A stretch of 64,000 nucleotides of DNA from an uncultured Clostridium sp. (GCA_947647595.1 CANSKZ010000003.1:96564-160563); one strand, 5' to 3'; counted from the first letter of the stretch, positions 47,205 to 57,044 are shown. A program made the numbers and translations. The notes: generated by a model not told the origin, from the letters alone.

Positions 47205-47912
47205 TTGAAAAAAGCATTTAAAATCATTATAGCAGTAATAGTTGTTGTAGCAGTTATTGTAGTTGGAATTATAGTAAAAAAGCCAATATCAAACAATATT
47301 ATAATAAAAGATACAGAGAATAAGATTAGTCAAATAAATGCAAAAGAACTTGAAACAGAATTGATAAATTCACTAAAAAATACATCATTAAATGTAAACA
47401 CATCAAGATATAAAACAGAATTCGAGATATGCAATAAGAATAGTAATAAACAACTTAGTTTGACAATGTCAGTAACAGCAGGATTTTATGGACCAAGTGA
47501 AGATTATTTTGAAAATTTTGTGTGTGCAGTCATAAGTGATACAAATAATAGTAATTCAAATTTTGGAATTGTATTTCCTTGTTTTAGAATTACAAGTGAT
47601 AATAGTGGAAAGGTTAGAAATATTGAATATATCAGTTATGACAATTTAGGTATATCAGATAATGTACACGAAACAATGAATAGTGTTTTAAAAAATAAGT
47701 ATGGTATAAAAAAAGATATTATAAGTGTAAATGATATTAGGATTAAACAAAAGTATGAATATCATTTTAGAAAATCACAATTTGTTGGTTTTGACGATAT
47801 TGAACCTATTATATCTTTGATAACTAAAGAAACAGACAAAAGTGATATAAAGGAAAAGTTGCAAAGTGAAAATGGTAAAGATATTACTATATTTGTATGG
47901 AATAATAATTAA
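47205..47912 (+). CDS. Membrane-anchored element protein
   Basis: 235 aa from TTG 47205 (AAAGGGGGTGGAAGAA upstream; the in-frame GTG 47196 is part of that ribosome site). N-terminal transmembrane helix FKIIIAVIVVVAVIVVGIIV, then an extracytoplasmic domain rich in Asn and Ser. No family recognised. Confidence 0.65.
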   Translation: MKKAFKIIIAVIVVVAVIVVGIIVKKPISNNIIIKDTENKISQINAKELETELINSLKNTSLNVNTSRYKTEFEICNKNSNKQLSLTMSVTAGFYGPSEDYFENFVCAVISDTNNSNSNFGIVFPCFRITSDNSGKVRNIEYISYDNLGISDNVHETMNSVLKNKYGIKKDIISVNDIRIKQKYEYHFRKSQFVGFDDIEPIISLITKETDKSDIKEKLQSENGKDITIFVWNNN

Positions 47913-48013
47913 CAAGGAGGATCACACTAACAATTTTAGACAACAACTTATATTAGCCACATTATAAAATCGCCTTATAATTCAATGTCGTTTGTGAGAA
48001 AAAGTGAAAATAA

Positions 48014-48043
48014 AAAGGAAATGCAAACATCAGCATTTCCTTT
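48014..48043. terminator. Terminator between convergent genes
   Basis: AAAGGAAATGC and GCATTTCCTTT with an 8-base loop. Confidence 0.8.
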
Positions 48044-48049
48044 AATCAT

Positions 48050-48604
48050 TTATTTAGTAGCATTTACTAATCTATATAAACTTGTTTTAGATATTCCAGT
48101 AGCATTTATTATATCATTTATAGAATAATCATTTGAATTATACATTTGTAAAATAGTTTCCTTTTTTTCATTGAATTTGTTAGGGCGACCAAGTTTAGCA
48201 CCACGTTTTTTAGCAGATACTAAACCTTGTTTTGTCCTATCGGCAATCAAGTCCCTTTCAAATTGTGATAACCCAGCGAAAATTGTAAAAAGTAGTTTCC
48301 CTTGTGGTGTAGTTGTATCAAGCCAAGTTTCCTTTAGCGATTTAATACTAGCACCTTTTTTTTCTATTGTTTCAACTATTTCAAATAAATCTTTAGTACT
48401 ACGAGATAGCCTTGTTAAATCAGCAACTATAACTATATCGCCCTCTCTTAACATATCTAGCATTTTATTCAATTCTTGTCTTTCCCTTTTAGTACCAGTA
48501 ATTTTCTCTTCAAATATTCTTTCTACACCATATTCATTAAGCAAATCAGTTTGCCTATCTAGTTTTTGATTTTGGGTTGATACCCTTTTATAACCGATTA
48601 ACAT
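48050..48604 (-). CDS. Serine recombinase (resolvase/invertase)
   Basis: 184 aa. Catalytic Ser in IGYKRVSTQNQKLDRQ (Ser 9), ADLTRLSRST, GLSQFERDLIADRTKQGL, and a C-terminal HTH (SINDIINATGISKTSLYRLV). Resolves or inverts DNA; probably resolves element dimers. RBS GGGGGTAGGAAATT. Confidence 0.93.
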   Translation of the reverse strand: MLIGYKRVSTQNQKLDRQTDLLNEYGVERIFEEKITGTKRERQELNKMLDMLREGDIVIVADLTRLSRSTKDLFEIVETIEKKGASIKSLKETWLDTTTPQGKLLFTIFAGLSQFERDLIADRTKQGLVSAKKRGAKLGRPNKFNEKKETILQMYNSNDYSINDIINATGISKTSLYRLVNATK

Positions 48605-48811
48605 AATTTCCTACCCCCTTGTGAGTCCAAGTGTACCAAAAAGGAGTACCAGTTGTCAAGCATTTTGGTAATAATTTTTGAAACTTTTTTAAAATAATTA
48701 TAATTAAGGTTAAATATGTTTAGACATCAATAGTTTCAACACTTACAAGGTTAAATGTTGAATATTATAATTATTTAAGTACTATAATTGACCGTTTTAG
48801 GTACATATATT

Positions 48812-49549
48812 TTAAAGTAGTTTTGTACTTGGTTTTATGGAATCAAATGTTTCTTTTAATGTTATTTCTAATAATTCGTCAATAGCATCGTGTAAATCGT
48901 TTTTGGCATTTCTATAAATATCTTGAGTTTTAACTTTTTCAAGTATTTCATTAAATGTAAAATCTATTTCATTATTCCCTATTGTCTGAGTTTTATTAGA
49001 ATTTATTTTTGTAGATAATTTATCAAAACTATGTTTAAATGTTTCCATAAATGTTTTATCGTGTATAATAGTACAAATAAATAAAGTTAATACATTTGCA
49101 TTAAATAATTCTATTATCGGCATTTTCACATTTTCATAAGTTATCTTTTTAGTCAATAATAGTTTTAATATTTTATTGTAATAAGCATTTTTATCTTTAT
49201 CACTTATAAGTCTATAAGCCTTATAATAATTACTTTTATATTCCATAAAGTAGTCGGTTATTTCGGGAGATAACCACCATTTCATTTGCATTGCCTCATC
49301 AAAAGTATCGGGGTCGTTATCGTTATAGCATAAAAAATCTAATGTAACACCAAGTATTCTAGCCATTTTTTTTAATACTATAATAGGTGGGGTTTCTATA
49401 TTTCCAGTTAAATATCCTCTTAAAGTACTATATTTTATATTTAACATTTCGGCAAATTTTCCTTGTGATATGTGATTGTTTTCTAACCAATCGCATATGT
49501 AATCTTTTCTATATGTTTGATTTTCTAACATTTTTGTTTCATTTTCCAT
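48812..49549 (-). CDS. Phage-type XRE repressor
   Basis: 245 aa. N-terminal HTH (ISQGKFAEMLNIKYSTLRGYL) and a helical C-terminal domain of unknown type without a LexA-like Ser-Lys site. Divergent from xis/int, as repressors are. RBS AGGGGGAATTTTTTA. Confidence 0.82.
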   Translation of the reverse strand: MENETKMLENQTYRKDYICDWLENNHISQGKFAEMLNIKYSTLRGYLTGNIETPPIIVLKKMARILGVTLDFLCYNDNDPDTFDEAMQMKWWLSPEITDYFMEYKSNYYKAYRLISDKDKNAYYNKILKLLLTKKITYENVKMPIIELFNANVLTLFICTIIHDKTFMETFKHSFDKLSTKINSNKTQTIGNNEIDFTFNEILEKVKTQDIYRNAKNDLHDAIDELLEITLKETFDSIKPSTKLL

Positions 49550-49618
49550 TAAAAAATTCCCCCTTTTGTTTGAGTAAAGTCATTATCAACCAGTGATTTT
49601 CGTGGTTTAATATATTTA

Positions 49619-49708
49619 GTCTTAATTAAGACGAGGCATTTAAAAATGACCCCAGCACCTAGCATTAGCACCGACTATATTGTATCACATCTTTAGTTGA
49701 TACACAAT
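49619..49708. promoter_or_regulatory. Operator-like inverted repeats in the repressor/xis divergent region
   Basis: GTCTTAATTAAGAC (49619-49632, perfect 14-base palindrome) and TTGTATCA/TGATACA arms (about 49681-49706). They lie between the divergent repressor and excisionase and are natural binding sites for both. Confidence 0.55.
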
Positions 49709-49768
49709 GTCCAGTATGCACATTGAAAACTTAATATATTTTAAAGGTTAGAATTCAAGGAGGTAAAA

Positions 49769-49972
49769 ATGGAAACAAATTACAAAAGTTTGTTTTCTAA
49801 TTACCCCAATATGTTAAAAGTGAAAGAATTGCAAGAAATGTTAAGAATTGGTAGAAATAAAGCATATTCATTAGTACAAAAAGGAATTATCAAAGCAAGA
49901 TACATTGACGGAGTAGGTTACAGAATTCCAAAAGAAAATGTAATTAAGTATTGTTTAGAATACAACAACTAA
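49769..49972 (+). CDS. xis: Excisionase-like HTH protein
   Basis: 67 aa winged helix, MLKVKELQEMLRIGRNKAYSL and GVGYRIPKENVIKYCLEY, the excisionase/MerR-like DNA-binding domain. RBS CAAGGAGGTAAAA. It lies directly before the integrase. Confidence 0.82.
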   Translation: METNYKSLFSNYPNMLKVKELQEMLRIGRNKAYSLVQKGIIKARYIDGVGYRIPKENVIKYCLEYNN

Positions 49973-50091
49973 TAAAAATATTTAAAAAAAGTATGGCAAT
50001 TCGAACTATTATGCGTTAAAATCTGGAACACAGATATAAACAATAGTAGGTTGAATTTACATTGTTATAAATTCAAAGGGGGAATTAGAAA

Positions 50092-51318
50092 ATGAATATA
50101 ACAAACAACTTACAAAGTAGTTACATAAAAGTAACAGTCAGCATTCAAGGGAAAGGCAAAAAATATTATCAAGCCTATTTACAATATAAAGAAAATGGGC
50201 AACAAAAGTACAAAACAAAAACAACAGGAATTCCAGTAAATGGTGGTAGTAAAAAACTTGCAAAGGAAAAAGCAGAAGAAATAAGGCAACAATTTGAACT
50301 AGAAATAAATGCACCAGAAACATCAGCAGAAGAAAAAGCAAAATTATTATTTGGCGATTATATGTTGCAATGGTTGGAAACGCAAAAACCTAATATTCAA
50401 GATACAACATATTCGGGTTATGAAAGAAATGTAAAAAGAACATCAAAATATTTTAATGATTTAGGTATAACCCTAAAAGACTTGAAAACATCAGACCTAC
50501 AAAAATATTATAACTATTTACAACAACCCGATAAAAATGGAAAATCGATTAAATACAATACAATTAAAAGATACCATGCCAACATACACAAATCATTGGA
50601 AGATGCAATACAACTTGAACTAATAGAAACAAACCCAGCAAGTAAGATAAAACATAAAAAGATTGAACAATATATTGCACCACATTATAATCAGCAAGAA
50701 TTGGAGCAACTATTTGAAATTTCAAAAGATAATCAATTAGAATTGCATATACTAATTGCAAGCCACTATGGATTACGCAGAAGTGAATTAGTAGGGTTAA
50801 AATGGGAAAATATCAATTTTAATGATAATACAATTACTATTAGCCATATAGTAACAGAAGCAAGTATAAATGGTAAATTTCAAGTAGTAAAAAAAGATAA
50901 GACCAAGAATAAAACTAGTTATAGAACATTGCCACTTATACCAAGCATAAGAAAACTATTACTTGCAGAACAAGAAAAACAAAAACAGAACAAGAAGATA
51001 TATGGCAATAGTTACGAAAATAAGGACAATTACATTTTAGTGCGAGAAGATGGTAGTCTAATAAGACCAGGATGTATTACAGAGAATTTTAGAAAATTGA
51101 TAAATGAAAAAGGATTGAAAAAAATTACTTTCAAAGATTTAAGGCATTCGTGTGCAAGTTTATTATTAGCAAATGGTATCAATATGAAACAAATTCAAGA
51201 ATGGTTAGGGCATTCAAATTTTTCTACAACTGCGAATATATATTCACATCTTGAAAAAGATACAAAAGAAATATCTGCAAATGCAATAGCAACAGCATTT
51301 GAAAAGAAAAGTGCATAA
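50092..51318 (+). CDS. int: Tyrosine integrase
   Basis: 408 aa. N-terminal arm-binding domain, SAM-like core-binding domain (LFGDYMLQWLETQKPN), catalytic domain with LRRSELVGLKWENI (first Arg), TFKDLRHSCASLLL, WLGHSNFSTTANIYSHL (Tyr nucleophile). The box usually HDLRH reads KDLRH here, which occurs in clostridial integrases. It catalyses insertion into the tRNA-Leu anticodon loop. Faces the right end, followed by a terminator at 51324-51354. Confidence 0.95.
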   Translation: MNITNNLQSSYIKVTVSIQGKGKKYYQAYLQYKENGQQKYKTKTTGIPVNGGSKKLAKEKAEEIRQQFELEINAPETSAEEKAKLLFGDYMLQWLETQKPNIQDTTYSGYERNVKRTSKYFNDLGITLKDLKTSDLQKYYNYLQQPDKNGKSIKYNTIKRYHANIHKSLEDAIQLELIETNPASKIKHKKIEQYIAPHYNQQELEQLFEISKDNQLELHILIASHYGLRRSELVGLKWENINFNDNTITISHIVTEASINGKFQVVKKDKTKNKTSYRTLPLIPSIRKLLLAEQEKQKQNKKIYGNSYENKDNYILVREDGSLIRPGCITENFRKLINEKGLKKITFKDLRHSCASLLLANGINMKQIQEWLGHSNFSTTANIYSHLEKDTKEISANAIATAFEKKSA

Positions 51319-51323
51319 AAAAA

Positions 51324-51354
51324 TTCCCTTATCTATTGGCACTAGATAAAGGAA
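51324..51354 (+). terminator. Terminator of int
   Basis: TTCCCTTATCTA and TAGATAAAGGAA, 7-base loop. Confidence 0.75.
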
Positions 51355-51367
51355 GTATGTATTTATA

Positions 51368-51494
51368 AAAAATGTTTCGTAAGTTAACTGGTGCAGATGG
51401 CCGGAATCGAACCGGCACGAAGTTTAACCTTCGCAGGATTTTAAGTCCTGTGCGTCTACCAGTTCCGCCACATCTGCATATGACGAAACATTTT
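51368..51494 (-). repeat. Inverted repeat enclosing the element tRNA
   Basis: AAAATGTTTCGT (51369-51380) and ACGAAACATTTT (51483-51494) flank the tRNA. In the transcript the leader and trailer can pair over 12 bases and present the tRNA on a long stem, which may guide end processing. Confidence 0.7.
51389..51477 (-). tRNA. tRNA-Leu(UAA), element-borne complete copy
   Basis: 89 nt on the minus strand with encoded CCA. Acceptor GCAGATG/CATCTGC, anticodon stem CAGGA/TCCTG with loop CTTAAAA (anticodon TAA), long variable arm CGAAGGTTAAACTTCG, T-arm GCCGGTTCGATTCCGGC. Differs from the disrupted host copy in the variable arm and a few D-arm bases. It lies inside the element and replaces the broken host gene. 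Confidence 0.95.
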
Positions 51495-51504
51495 ATATAA
51501 AAAA

Positions 51505-51524
51505 TTAGAAATTTAATTAGAAAT
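51505..51524 (+). repeat. TTAGAAAT pair, right arm site
   Basis: TTAGAAAT at 51505 and 51517; counterpart of the left block at 43894-43912. The stretch 51478-51820 has no ORF. Confidence 0.5.
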
Positions 51525-51607
51525 CATAATTTGTTAAATTTCTTAAAATTGTGAATGTACTATGTGGCATAGGGTTTCGGGTGTTAAGGTATTAGAAAAC
51601 CTTACCC

Positions 51608-51647
51608 ATTTTAAGTCCTGTGCGTCTGCCAGTTTCGCCACATCTGC
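51608..51647 (-). pseudogene. 5' half of the disrupted chromosomal tRNA-Leu (attR)
   Basis: Minus strand: GCAGATGTGGCGAAACTGG through ACAGGACTTAAAAT, ending in the crossover core. Joined to 43691-43750 it gives a complete tRNA-Leu(UAA). Confidence 0.88.
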
Positions 51648-51669
51648 ATATTGCTAACTGACAAAAATT

Positions 51670-51698
51670 ATTATACTATTTATTTTTTGTCTTGTCAA
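51670..51698 (-). promoter_or_regulatory. Promoter of the original tRNA-Leu gene
   Basis: Minus strand TTGACA (51693-51698) and TATAAT (51670-51675), 17-base spacer, about 20 bases before the 5' tRNA half. Transcription from it runs on into the element and reaches the complete tRNA about 130 bases later. Confidence 0.82.
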
Positions 51699-51820
51699 TA
51701 CAAATTATCAATAAATTTAAAATTGTTTTATGAAAAATTGTAAATTTGTTGCTTTATTGATGAATTTATGATATAAAATAAATGTTTAAATAAAAAGAAG
51801 AAAGGAGCAAGTAACTAAAA

Positions 51821-52315
51821 ATGGAAAATAGGATTGATAAAGATAATTATTATTTAGATATTGCAGAAACAGTAGCAAGTCGTTCAACATGCCTTAGAAA
51901 AAAGTATGGTAGTGTGATTGTCAATCATGATCAAATTATTGCAACAGGCTATGCAGGAGCACCACGTGGAAGAACGAATTGTTGTGATTTGGGATACTGT
52001 ATGAAGAAAAGATTGCTACCAGAAACGCGTCATGGTGGCTATGATGCTTGCCGTTCTGTACATAGTGAGCAAAATGCAATTATTAGTGCTTCAAGAGAAG
52101 AAATGATTGGAAGTACTTTGTATTTAGTAGGATATCGCACAGAAAATCATGATTACGAAGAAGGCGCAGCTCCTTGTCTAATGTGTAGAAAATTAATTAT
52201 TAACAGTGGAATTGAAAAAGTAATAGTTCGAAAATATAAAGAAGAATATAGTGTATATGATGTTCAAGATTGGATAGAAAATGATGAATATTTAGAAGGG
52301 AAAATGTCCTATTAG
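51821..52315 (+). CDS. dCMP deaminase (ComEB type)
   Basis: 164 aa. Zinc motifs HSEQNAII (HxE) and PCLMCRKLI (PCxxC) with GYAGAPRG. Converts dCMP to dUMP for thymidylate synthesis. RBS GAAAGGAGCAAGTAACTAAAA. Confidence 0.93.
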   Translation: MENRIDKDNYYLDIAETVASRSTCLRKKYGSVIVNHDQIIATGYAGAPRGRTNCCDLGYCMKKRLLPETRHGGYDACRSVHSEQNAIISASREEMIGSTLYLVGYRTENHDYEEGAAPCLMCRKLIINSGIEKVIVRKYKEEYSVYDVQDWIENDEYLEGKMSY

Positions 52316-52328
52316 GAGGAAATAAGAG

Positions 52329-54003
52329 ATGCAGAAAATATTGCATAAGATAAAAGAAAATAGAAAGATAGTAGATTGTGTAATACTCCTAATACTTGCC
52401 TTAATTTTATCAGTCCCAATATTGATAAAATCCGATACGAATATTTATTTTGATGACGGAATTCATCATATAATGAGAGCTTATTACAGCCACCAATCAA
52501 AGATTCAGAACGGAAGTGCGAATGTCATTTCTCATTTCGCAAATGGATTTGGTTATTCTTGGAATTTATTTTATGGACCACTTTCTAGTGCTTTAATTAG
52601 TTTCTTTGGAGTGATTTTTTGGAATGTTAATATAGGATTTAAAATGCTATTGTGTTTCATTTTATTTTTGGCAGGATTAGCTATGTACAAATTAGTAAAT
52701 GAAATGACAGACAATCAAAATACAGCATTGCTTGCTGGAATCATGTATATGACATCACCGTATTTCTTTACAGATTTACACGTAAGACATGCAATGCGGG
52801 GAATGTATGGCATTTGTATTTTTGCCAATGGTATTTTTGGGATTGTATAATTTATTTAATACCGAAAAAAATCATTATTATTTGATTTTTGGAGCTTGTG
52901 GCTTAATTCTTTCCCATAATCTTTCAACAATGTTGACAGCTTTATTTGTGTTTATGTATTGCCTAATAAACATCAAAAATCTATTTCGTACGCATGTTAA
53001 AAAAGGTTTATGCATTGATATAATATTCATTTTATTCATCACTAGCTTTTTCTGGATGCCATTGCTAGAAACTAAATTTTCAGCGGATTATAGGGTGTAT
53101 GAAGAAAATGCGATGGAACCACGAGGCGGTTTTTTTAGTTATCTATTATCCATAAAAGATTTATTTATGGTAAAGAAAAATAGTAGTTATGTTTTTGAAA
53201 TAGGCTTACCAGTTATTTCTATTTTAGTGTTTTCAATGACAACAATTAGAAATCTAGAAGAGAACAAAAAGGAATATGTATTTTTTCTTGTTTCAGGGAT
53301 TGTAAGTGTGTGGATGGCAACGAAATATTTCCCTTGGAAATGGCTCCCTAATTGCTTTTATATCATTCAATTTCCATGGAGAATGTTGCTATTTTCAAGT
53401 TTCTTTTTTGCCATTATTTGCAGTATGAATCTGATGACGATTATTCGAGAATTTAATTTTAAAGATGTAGCAATTGTTGCAATGATTTGTATTTTGTATT
53501 TATTTTCAAAATATAGTCTCATACCAAAAACAAATAACATTCTTAAAATTGAAGATATTTCCATTAGCAAAGTGTTAGGACGTAATAACAAAGAATGGCT
53601 AACAGGAATGGGGCAACTAGAATATTTACCAAATCGTGCTTATCAAAACAATTCTTTTTATATTGCAACAAGAGAAAATGGAATAATTGCGCTACAAGGA
53701 AGTTGCAAAATTCAAGAAAATGTCAAAATAGGAAATTATATGACAGCTAAAATAGTAACGCAAGATGAAACGGTAAAATTGGAATTACCATACATCTATT
53801 ATCCTGGCTATACCATTAGGTTTGATGGTATTATATTAGAAACATTTGAAACAGAAAATGGATTTTTAGGATGTCAAATTGACAAAAATGAAACAGGAGA
53901 TATCGAAGTAAAATACACAGGAACTCGAATTATGAACTATACAAAAGTGATATCGAGTATTACATTGATTGTATGTATTATATATGTTTGGAAAAAACAT
54001 TAA
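52329..54003 (+). CDS. Polytopic membrane protein, glycosyltransferase-like (needs +1 shift at CGG 52797)
   Basis: 557 aa through the shift. About 12 transmembrane segments, an early acidic motif FDDGIHHIMRAYY after TM1, and a C-terminal extracytoplasmic beta domain (ITLIVCIIYVW at the very end). Resembles the large C-type glycosyltransferase/YfhO and 6-PTP-synthase-related membrane proteins, which act on lipid-linked sugars; exact family uncertain. The zero frame stops at 52850; the restored frame reads RHAMGECMAFVFLPMVFLGLYN, giving a continuous transmembrane pattern. RBS TAGGAGGAAATAAG. Confidence 0.8.
52797..52800 (+). other. CGG +1 recoding site (membrane protein, M-G-E)
   Basis: Zero frame GCA ATG CGG GGA; restored ATG (C)GGG GAA TGT. 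The only one followed by GGG. Confidence 0.85.
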
Positions 54004-54019
54004 AAGAAAGGAAGAAAAA

Positions 54020-55345
54020 ATGAGCAAACCAATTGTTGCCATAATCGGCAGGCCAAATGTTGGCAAATCTAGTTTTTTTAATTATATTGTAGGACAAAGA
54101 ATCGCCATTGTAGAAGATACACCAGGTGTTACACGTGACCGTATTTATGGCGATGCTGAATGGCGTAATCGAAGCTTTACATTAATTGATACAGGAGGAA
54201 TTGAGCCAGAAAAAGATGATATGATTGTATCCCAAATGAGAGAGCAAGCCAAAATAGCGATTGATTTAGCAGATGTTATTTTATTTATGACAGATATCAG
54301 ACAAGGTGTAACAGCGACAGATAGCGAAATTGCGACGATGTTAAGACATGCCAAAAAGCCAATTATTTTAGTCTGCAATAAAGCCGATAAATTTGGTGAA
54401 CCACCAGCTGAATTATATGAATTTTATAATCTAGGAATTGGTGAACCACATGCTATTTCAACAGCTAATGCAATTGCAATCGGCGATTTGCTAGATGAAA
54501 TTTATAATCATTTGCCAGAAGAGTCGCAAGAAGAAGAAAATGAAAAAATTAAAGTGGCAATTATCGGAAAACCGAATGTTGGCAAATCTTCTTTGCTAAA
54601 TAAAATTTTAGGAGAGGAACGCTCTATTGTAAGCGATGTGGCAGGAACTACCCGAGATGCAATTGACTCTGAATACGCTAATGAATTTGGAGAATATACC
54701 TTAATTGATACAGCAGGAATTCGAAGAAAAAGCAAAGTCAATGAATCCATCGAAAAATTTAGCATTATGAGAACCCTTCTAGCAATTGACAGAGCGGATG
54801 TTTGCTTATGTTTAATCGATAGCACAGAAGGAGTAACAGACCAAGATGCCAAAATTTTAGGAGAAGCACATGAAAGAGGAAAAGGCATTATTTTGGTTGT
54901 GAATAAATGGGATAAAATTGAAAAAGATGATAAAACCATGAACGAATTTAAGAAAAATATCTATAATAAATTAGCGTATGCCACTTATGCGCCTATCATA
55001 TTTATATCAGCTAAAACAGGACAAAGAGTACAAAAATTGTTTGAATTAATTAATGAGGTAAACAGGCAAAATTCGTTAAGAGTTTCTACTTCTGTAGTTA
55101 ATGAGGTTATCAATGAAGCAATTGCAGTTGTACAACCACCAAGTGATAAAGGAAAAAGATTGAAAATCTTATATGGCACACAAGCTAGTACACGTCCGCC
55201 AACATTTGTTATATTTGTGAATAATAAGGAATTGTTCCATTTTTCTTATCAACGCTATTTAATTAACTGTTTTCGTAGTAATTTTGGGTTACAAGGAACA
55301 CCAGTTAGATTAATTGTAAGGGAAAAAAGTAGTAAAGAAATATGA
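54020..55345 (+). CDS. der: Ribosome biogenesis GTPase Der (EngA)
   Basis: 441 aa. Two consecutive GTPase domains (GRPNVGKSSFFNYI with DTGG and NKAD; GKPNVGKSSLLNKI with DTAGI and NKWD) and a C-terminal KH-like domain. Assembles the 50S subunit. ATG 54020 with AAAGGAAGAAAAA. Confidence 0.97.
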   Translation: MSKPIVAIIGRPNVGKSSFFNYIVGQRIAIVEDTPGVTRDRIYGDAEWRNRSFTLIDTGGIEPEKDDMIVSQMREQAKIAIDLADVILFMTDIRQGVTATDSEIATMLRHAKKPIILVCNKADKFGEPPAELYEFYNLGIGEPHAISTANAIAIGDLLDEIYNHLPEESQEEENEKIKVAIIGKPNVGKSSLLNKILGEERSIVSDVAGTTRDAIDSEYANEFGEYTLIDTAGIRRKSKVNESIEKFSIMRTLLAIDRADVCLCLIDSTEGVTDQDAKILGEAHERGKGIILVVNKWDKIEKDDKTMNEFKKNIYNKLAYATYAPIIFISAKTGQRVQKLFELINEVNRQNSLRVSTSVVNEVINEAIAVVQPPSDKGKRLKILYGTQASTRPPTFVIFVNNKELFHFSYQRYLINCFRSNFGLQGTPVRLIVREKSSKEI

Positions 55346-55353
55346 AAAAGTAC

Positions 55354-55382
55354 TTGACAGTTTAGCAATATACATATAAAAT
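55354..55382 (+). promoter_or_regulatory. SigA promoter of rny
   Basis: TTGACA 55354-55359 and TAAAAT 55377-55382, 17-base spacer. Confidence 0.7.
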
Positions 55383-55487
55383 AGTAAGTAGGAAAATTAC
55401 AATATAAATTATATATATATTGCTGATAGATTTATAAATAATTTATTTGTACATTGAAAATTTAATAGAAAAGAGGTAAACAAAGTT

Positions 55488-57032
55488 ATGCAAACTGTTA
55501 TGATAATTGTTGCCACGATTCTAATCTCAGCTGTATTTTTTATTCCAATCGGAATTAAAATTAGAAAAAAAACAGCAGAATCTAAAATTCAAAGTGCAGA
55601 AAAAGAAGCTAAACGAATTATGGACAATGTAAAAATAGACGCTGAAAATATGAGAAAAGAAGAATTGATTAAAGCTAAAGAAGAAGCTTTACAAATTCGA
55701 AATGAATTAGATCAAGAGATTAAAGAAAGAAGGGGCGATATTCAATCACAAGAAAAAAGATTGATTCAAAAAGAAGAAAATTTTGAAAAGAAAGCAATGC
55801 TTTTAGATTCTCAAGAAAAAGAATTAGAAAGAAAAATTGCTGAAAGTGAACAACGTAGGCAAGAAATTGAGAATTTACATGGCAAGAAAATGGAAGAATT
55901 ACAACGAATTTCAGGTTTGACAGAAGAACAAGCCAAAAAATTATTGCTAGATAACTTAGAACAAGAAATTACACAAGAAAAAGCCAATAAAATCAAAGAA
56001 TTAGAGGCAAAAACAAAAGAAGAGGCTGATAAGAATGCAAGAGAAATCATAGGAAGTGCCATTCAAAAATGTGCGGCTGACCATACCTCAGCAACAACCG
56101 TATCAGTTGTTGCTTTGCCGAGTGATGAAATGAAGGGGAGAATTATTGGTAGAGAAGGTAGAAATATTAAAGCTTTAGAAACCTTAACAGGTGTTGACTT
56201 AATTATTGATGATACACCAGAAGCAGTTATTATTTCTGGATTTGACCCACTAAGAAGAGAAGTTGCGAAAATTACTTTAGAAAAATTAATCGATGATGGT
56301 AGAATTCATCCAGCTAAAATTGAAGAAATGGTTGAAAAAGCCAAAGAAGAAGTGATGACATCAATCAAAGAAGCGGGCGAAAGAGCTACCATAGAAACGG
56401 GTGTAAATAACTTGCATCCAGAATTAATTAAGTTAATTGGAAAATTAAAATATCGTACAAGTTATGGACAAAATATATTAAATCATTCAATGGAAGTTGC
56501 TAATTTGGCTAGGATGATGGCAGATGAATTAGGTGTCAACTCTAAAATAGCAAGACGTGCTGGTTTATTACATGATATTGGAAAAGCTTTGGATCATGAT
56601 ATGGAAGGAACACACGTTGAAATTGGTGTGGATGTATTAAAAAAATACAAAGAAAATAACATTGTTATTAATGCAGTACAAGCCCATCATGGGGATGTTG
56701 AACCACAGACTATAGAAGCTATTTTGGTACAAGTAGCAGATGCTATTTCAGCATCGCGTCCAGGAGCAAGACGTGAAACATTAGAAACCTATATTAAGCG
56801 ATTAGAAAAACTAGAAGAAATTGCCAATTCTTTTGCTGGTGTTGAAAAATCGTTTGCTATTCAGGCAGGACGTGAAGTAAGACTTGTAGTGAAACCAGAA
56901 AAAGTTTCGGATAGTGAAATGGTAATTATGGCAAGAGAAGTTGCTAAAAAAGTTGAAAATGAAATGGAATATCCAGGTACGATAAAAGTAAATGTTATAA
57001 GAGAATCAAGAGTTGTGGATTATGCTAAATAA
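55488..57032 (+). CDS. rny: Ribonuclease Y
   Basis: 514 aa. N-terminal transmembrane anchor ([19 protein letters not shown]), long coiled coil, KH domain ([19 protein letters not shown]), HD domain ([12 protein letters not shown]). Initiates mRNA decay at the membrane. Length normal. RBS AGAAAAGAGGTAAACAAAGTT. Confidence 0.97.
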   Translation: MQTVMIIVATILISAVFFIPIGIKIRKKTAESKIQSAEKEAKRIMDNVKIDAENMRKEELIKAKEEALQIRNELDQEIKERRGDIQSQEKRLIQKEENFEKKAMLLDSQEKELERKIAESEQRRQEIENLHGKKMEELQRISGLTEEQAKKLLLDNLEQEITQEKANKIKELEAKTKEEADKNAREIIGSAIQKCAADHTSATTVSVVALPSDEMKGRIIGREGRNIKALETLTGVDLIIDDTPEAVIISGFDPLRREVAKITLEKLIDDGRIHPAKIEEMVEKAKEEVMTSIKEAGERATIETGVNNLHPELIKLIGKLKYRTSYGQNILNHSMEVANLARMMADELGVNSKIARRAGLLHDIGKALDHDMEGTHVEIGVDVLKKYKENNIVINAVQAHHGDVEPQTIEAILVQVADAISASRPGARRETLETYIKRLEKLEEIANSFAGVEKSFAIQAGREVRLVVKPEKVSDSEMVIMAREVAKKVENEMEYPGTIKVNVIRESRVVDYAK

Positions 57033-57044
57033 GTTTTCATTTTA

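Larger units (their letters stand above)
43741..51617. mobile_element. Integrative mobilisable element in tRNA-Leu
   Basis: About 7.9 kb between two copies of ATTTTAAGTC (43741-43750 and 51608-51617). Contents: HUH replication/relaxase-type protein, several small genes, XRE regulators, serine resolvase, phage-type repressor, excisionase, tyrosine integrase, and a complete tRNA-Leu. No conjugation (T4SS) genes are seen, so it is mobilisable or phage-satellite-like rather than self-transferring. Its genes have no in-frame CGG. Confidence 0.88.

Noticed and set aside
43741..51617. Complete prophage or self-conjugative element
   Set aside because: No capsid, tail, terminase, lysis or type IV secretion genes are present.
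51608..51647. A second tRNA gene at the right end of the element
   Set aside because: Only the 5' half to the anticodon loop is present; the matching 3' half is at 43691-43750.
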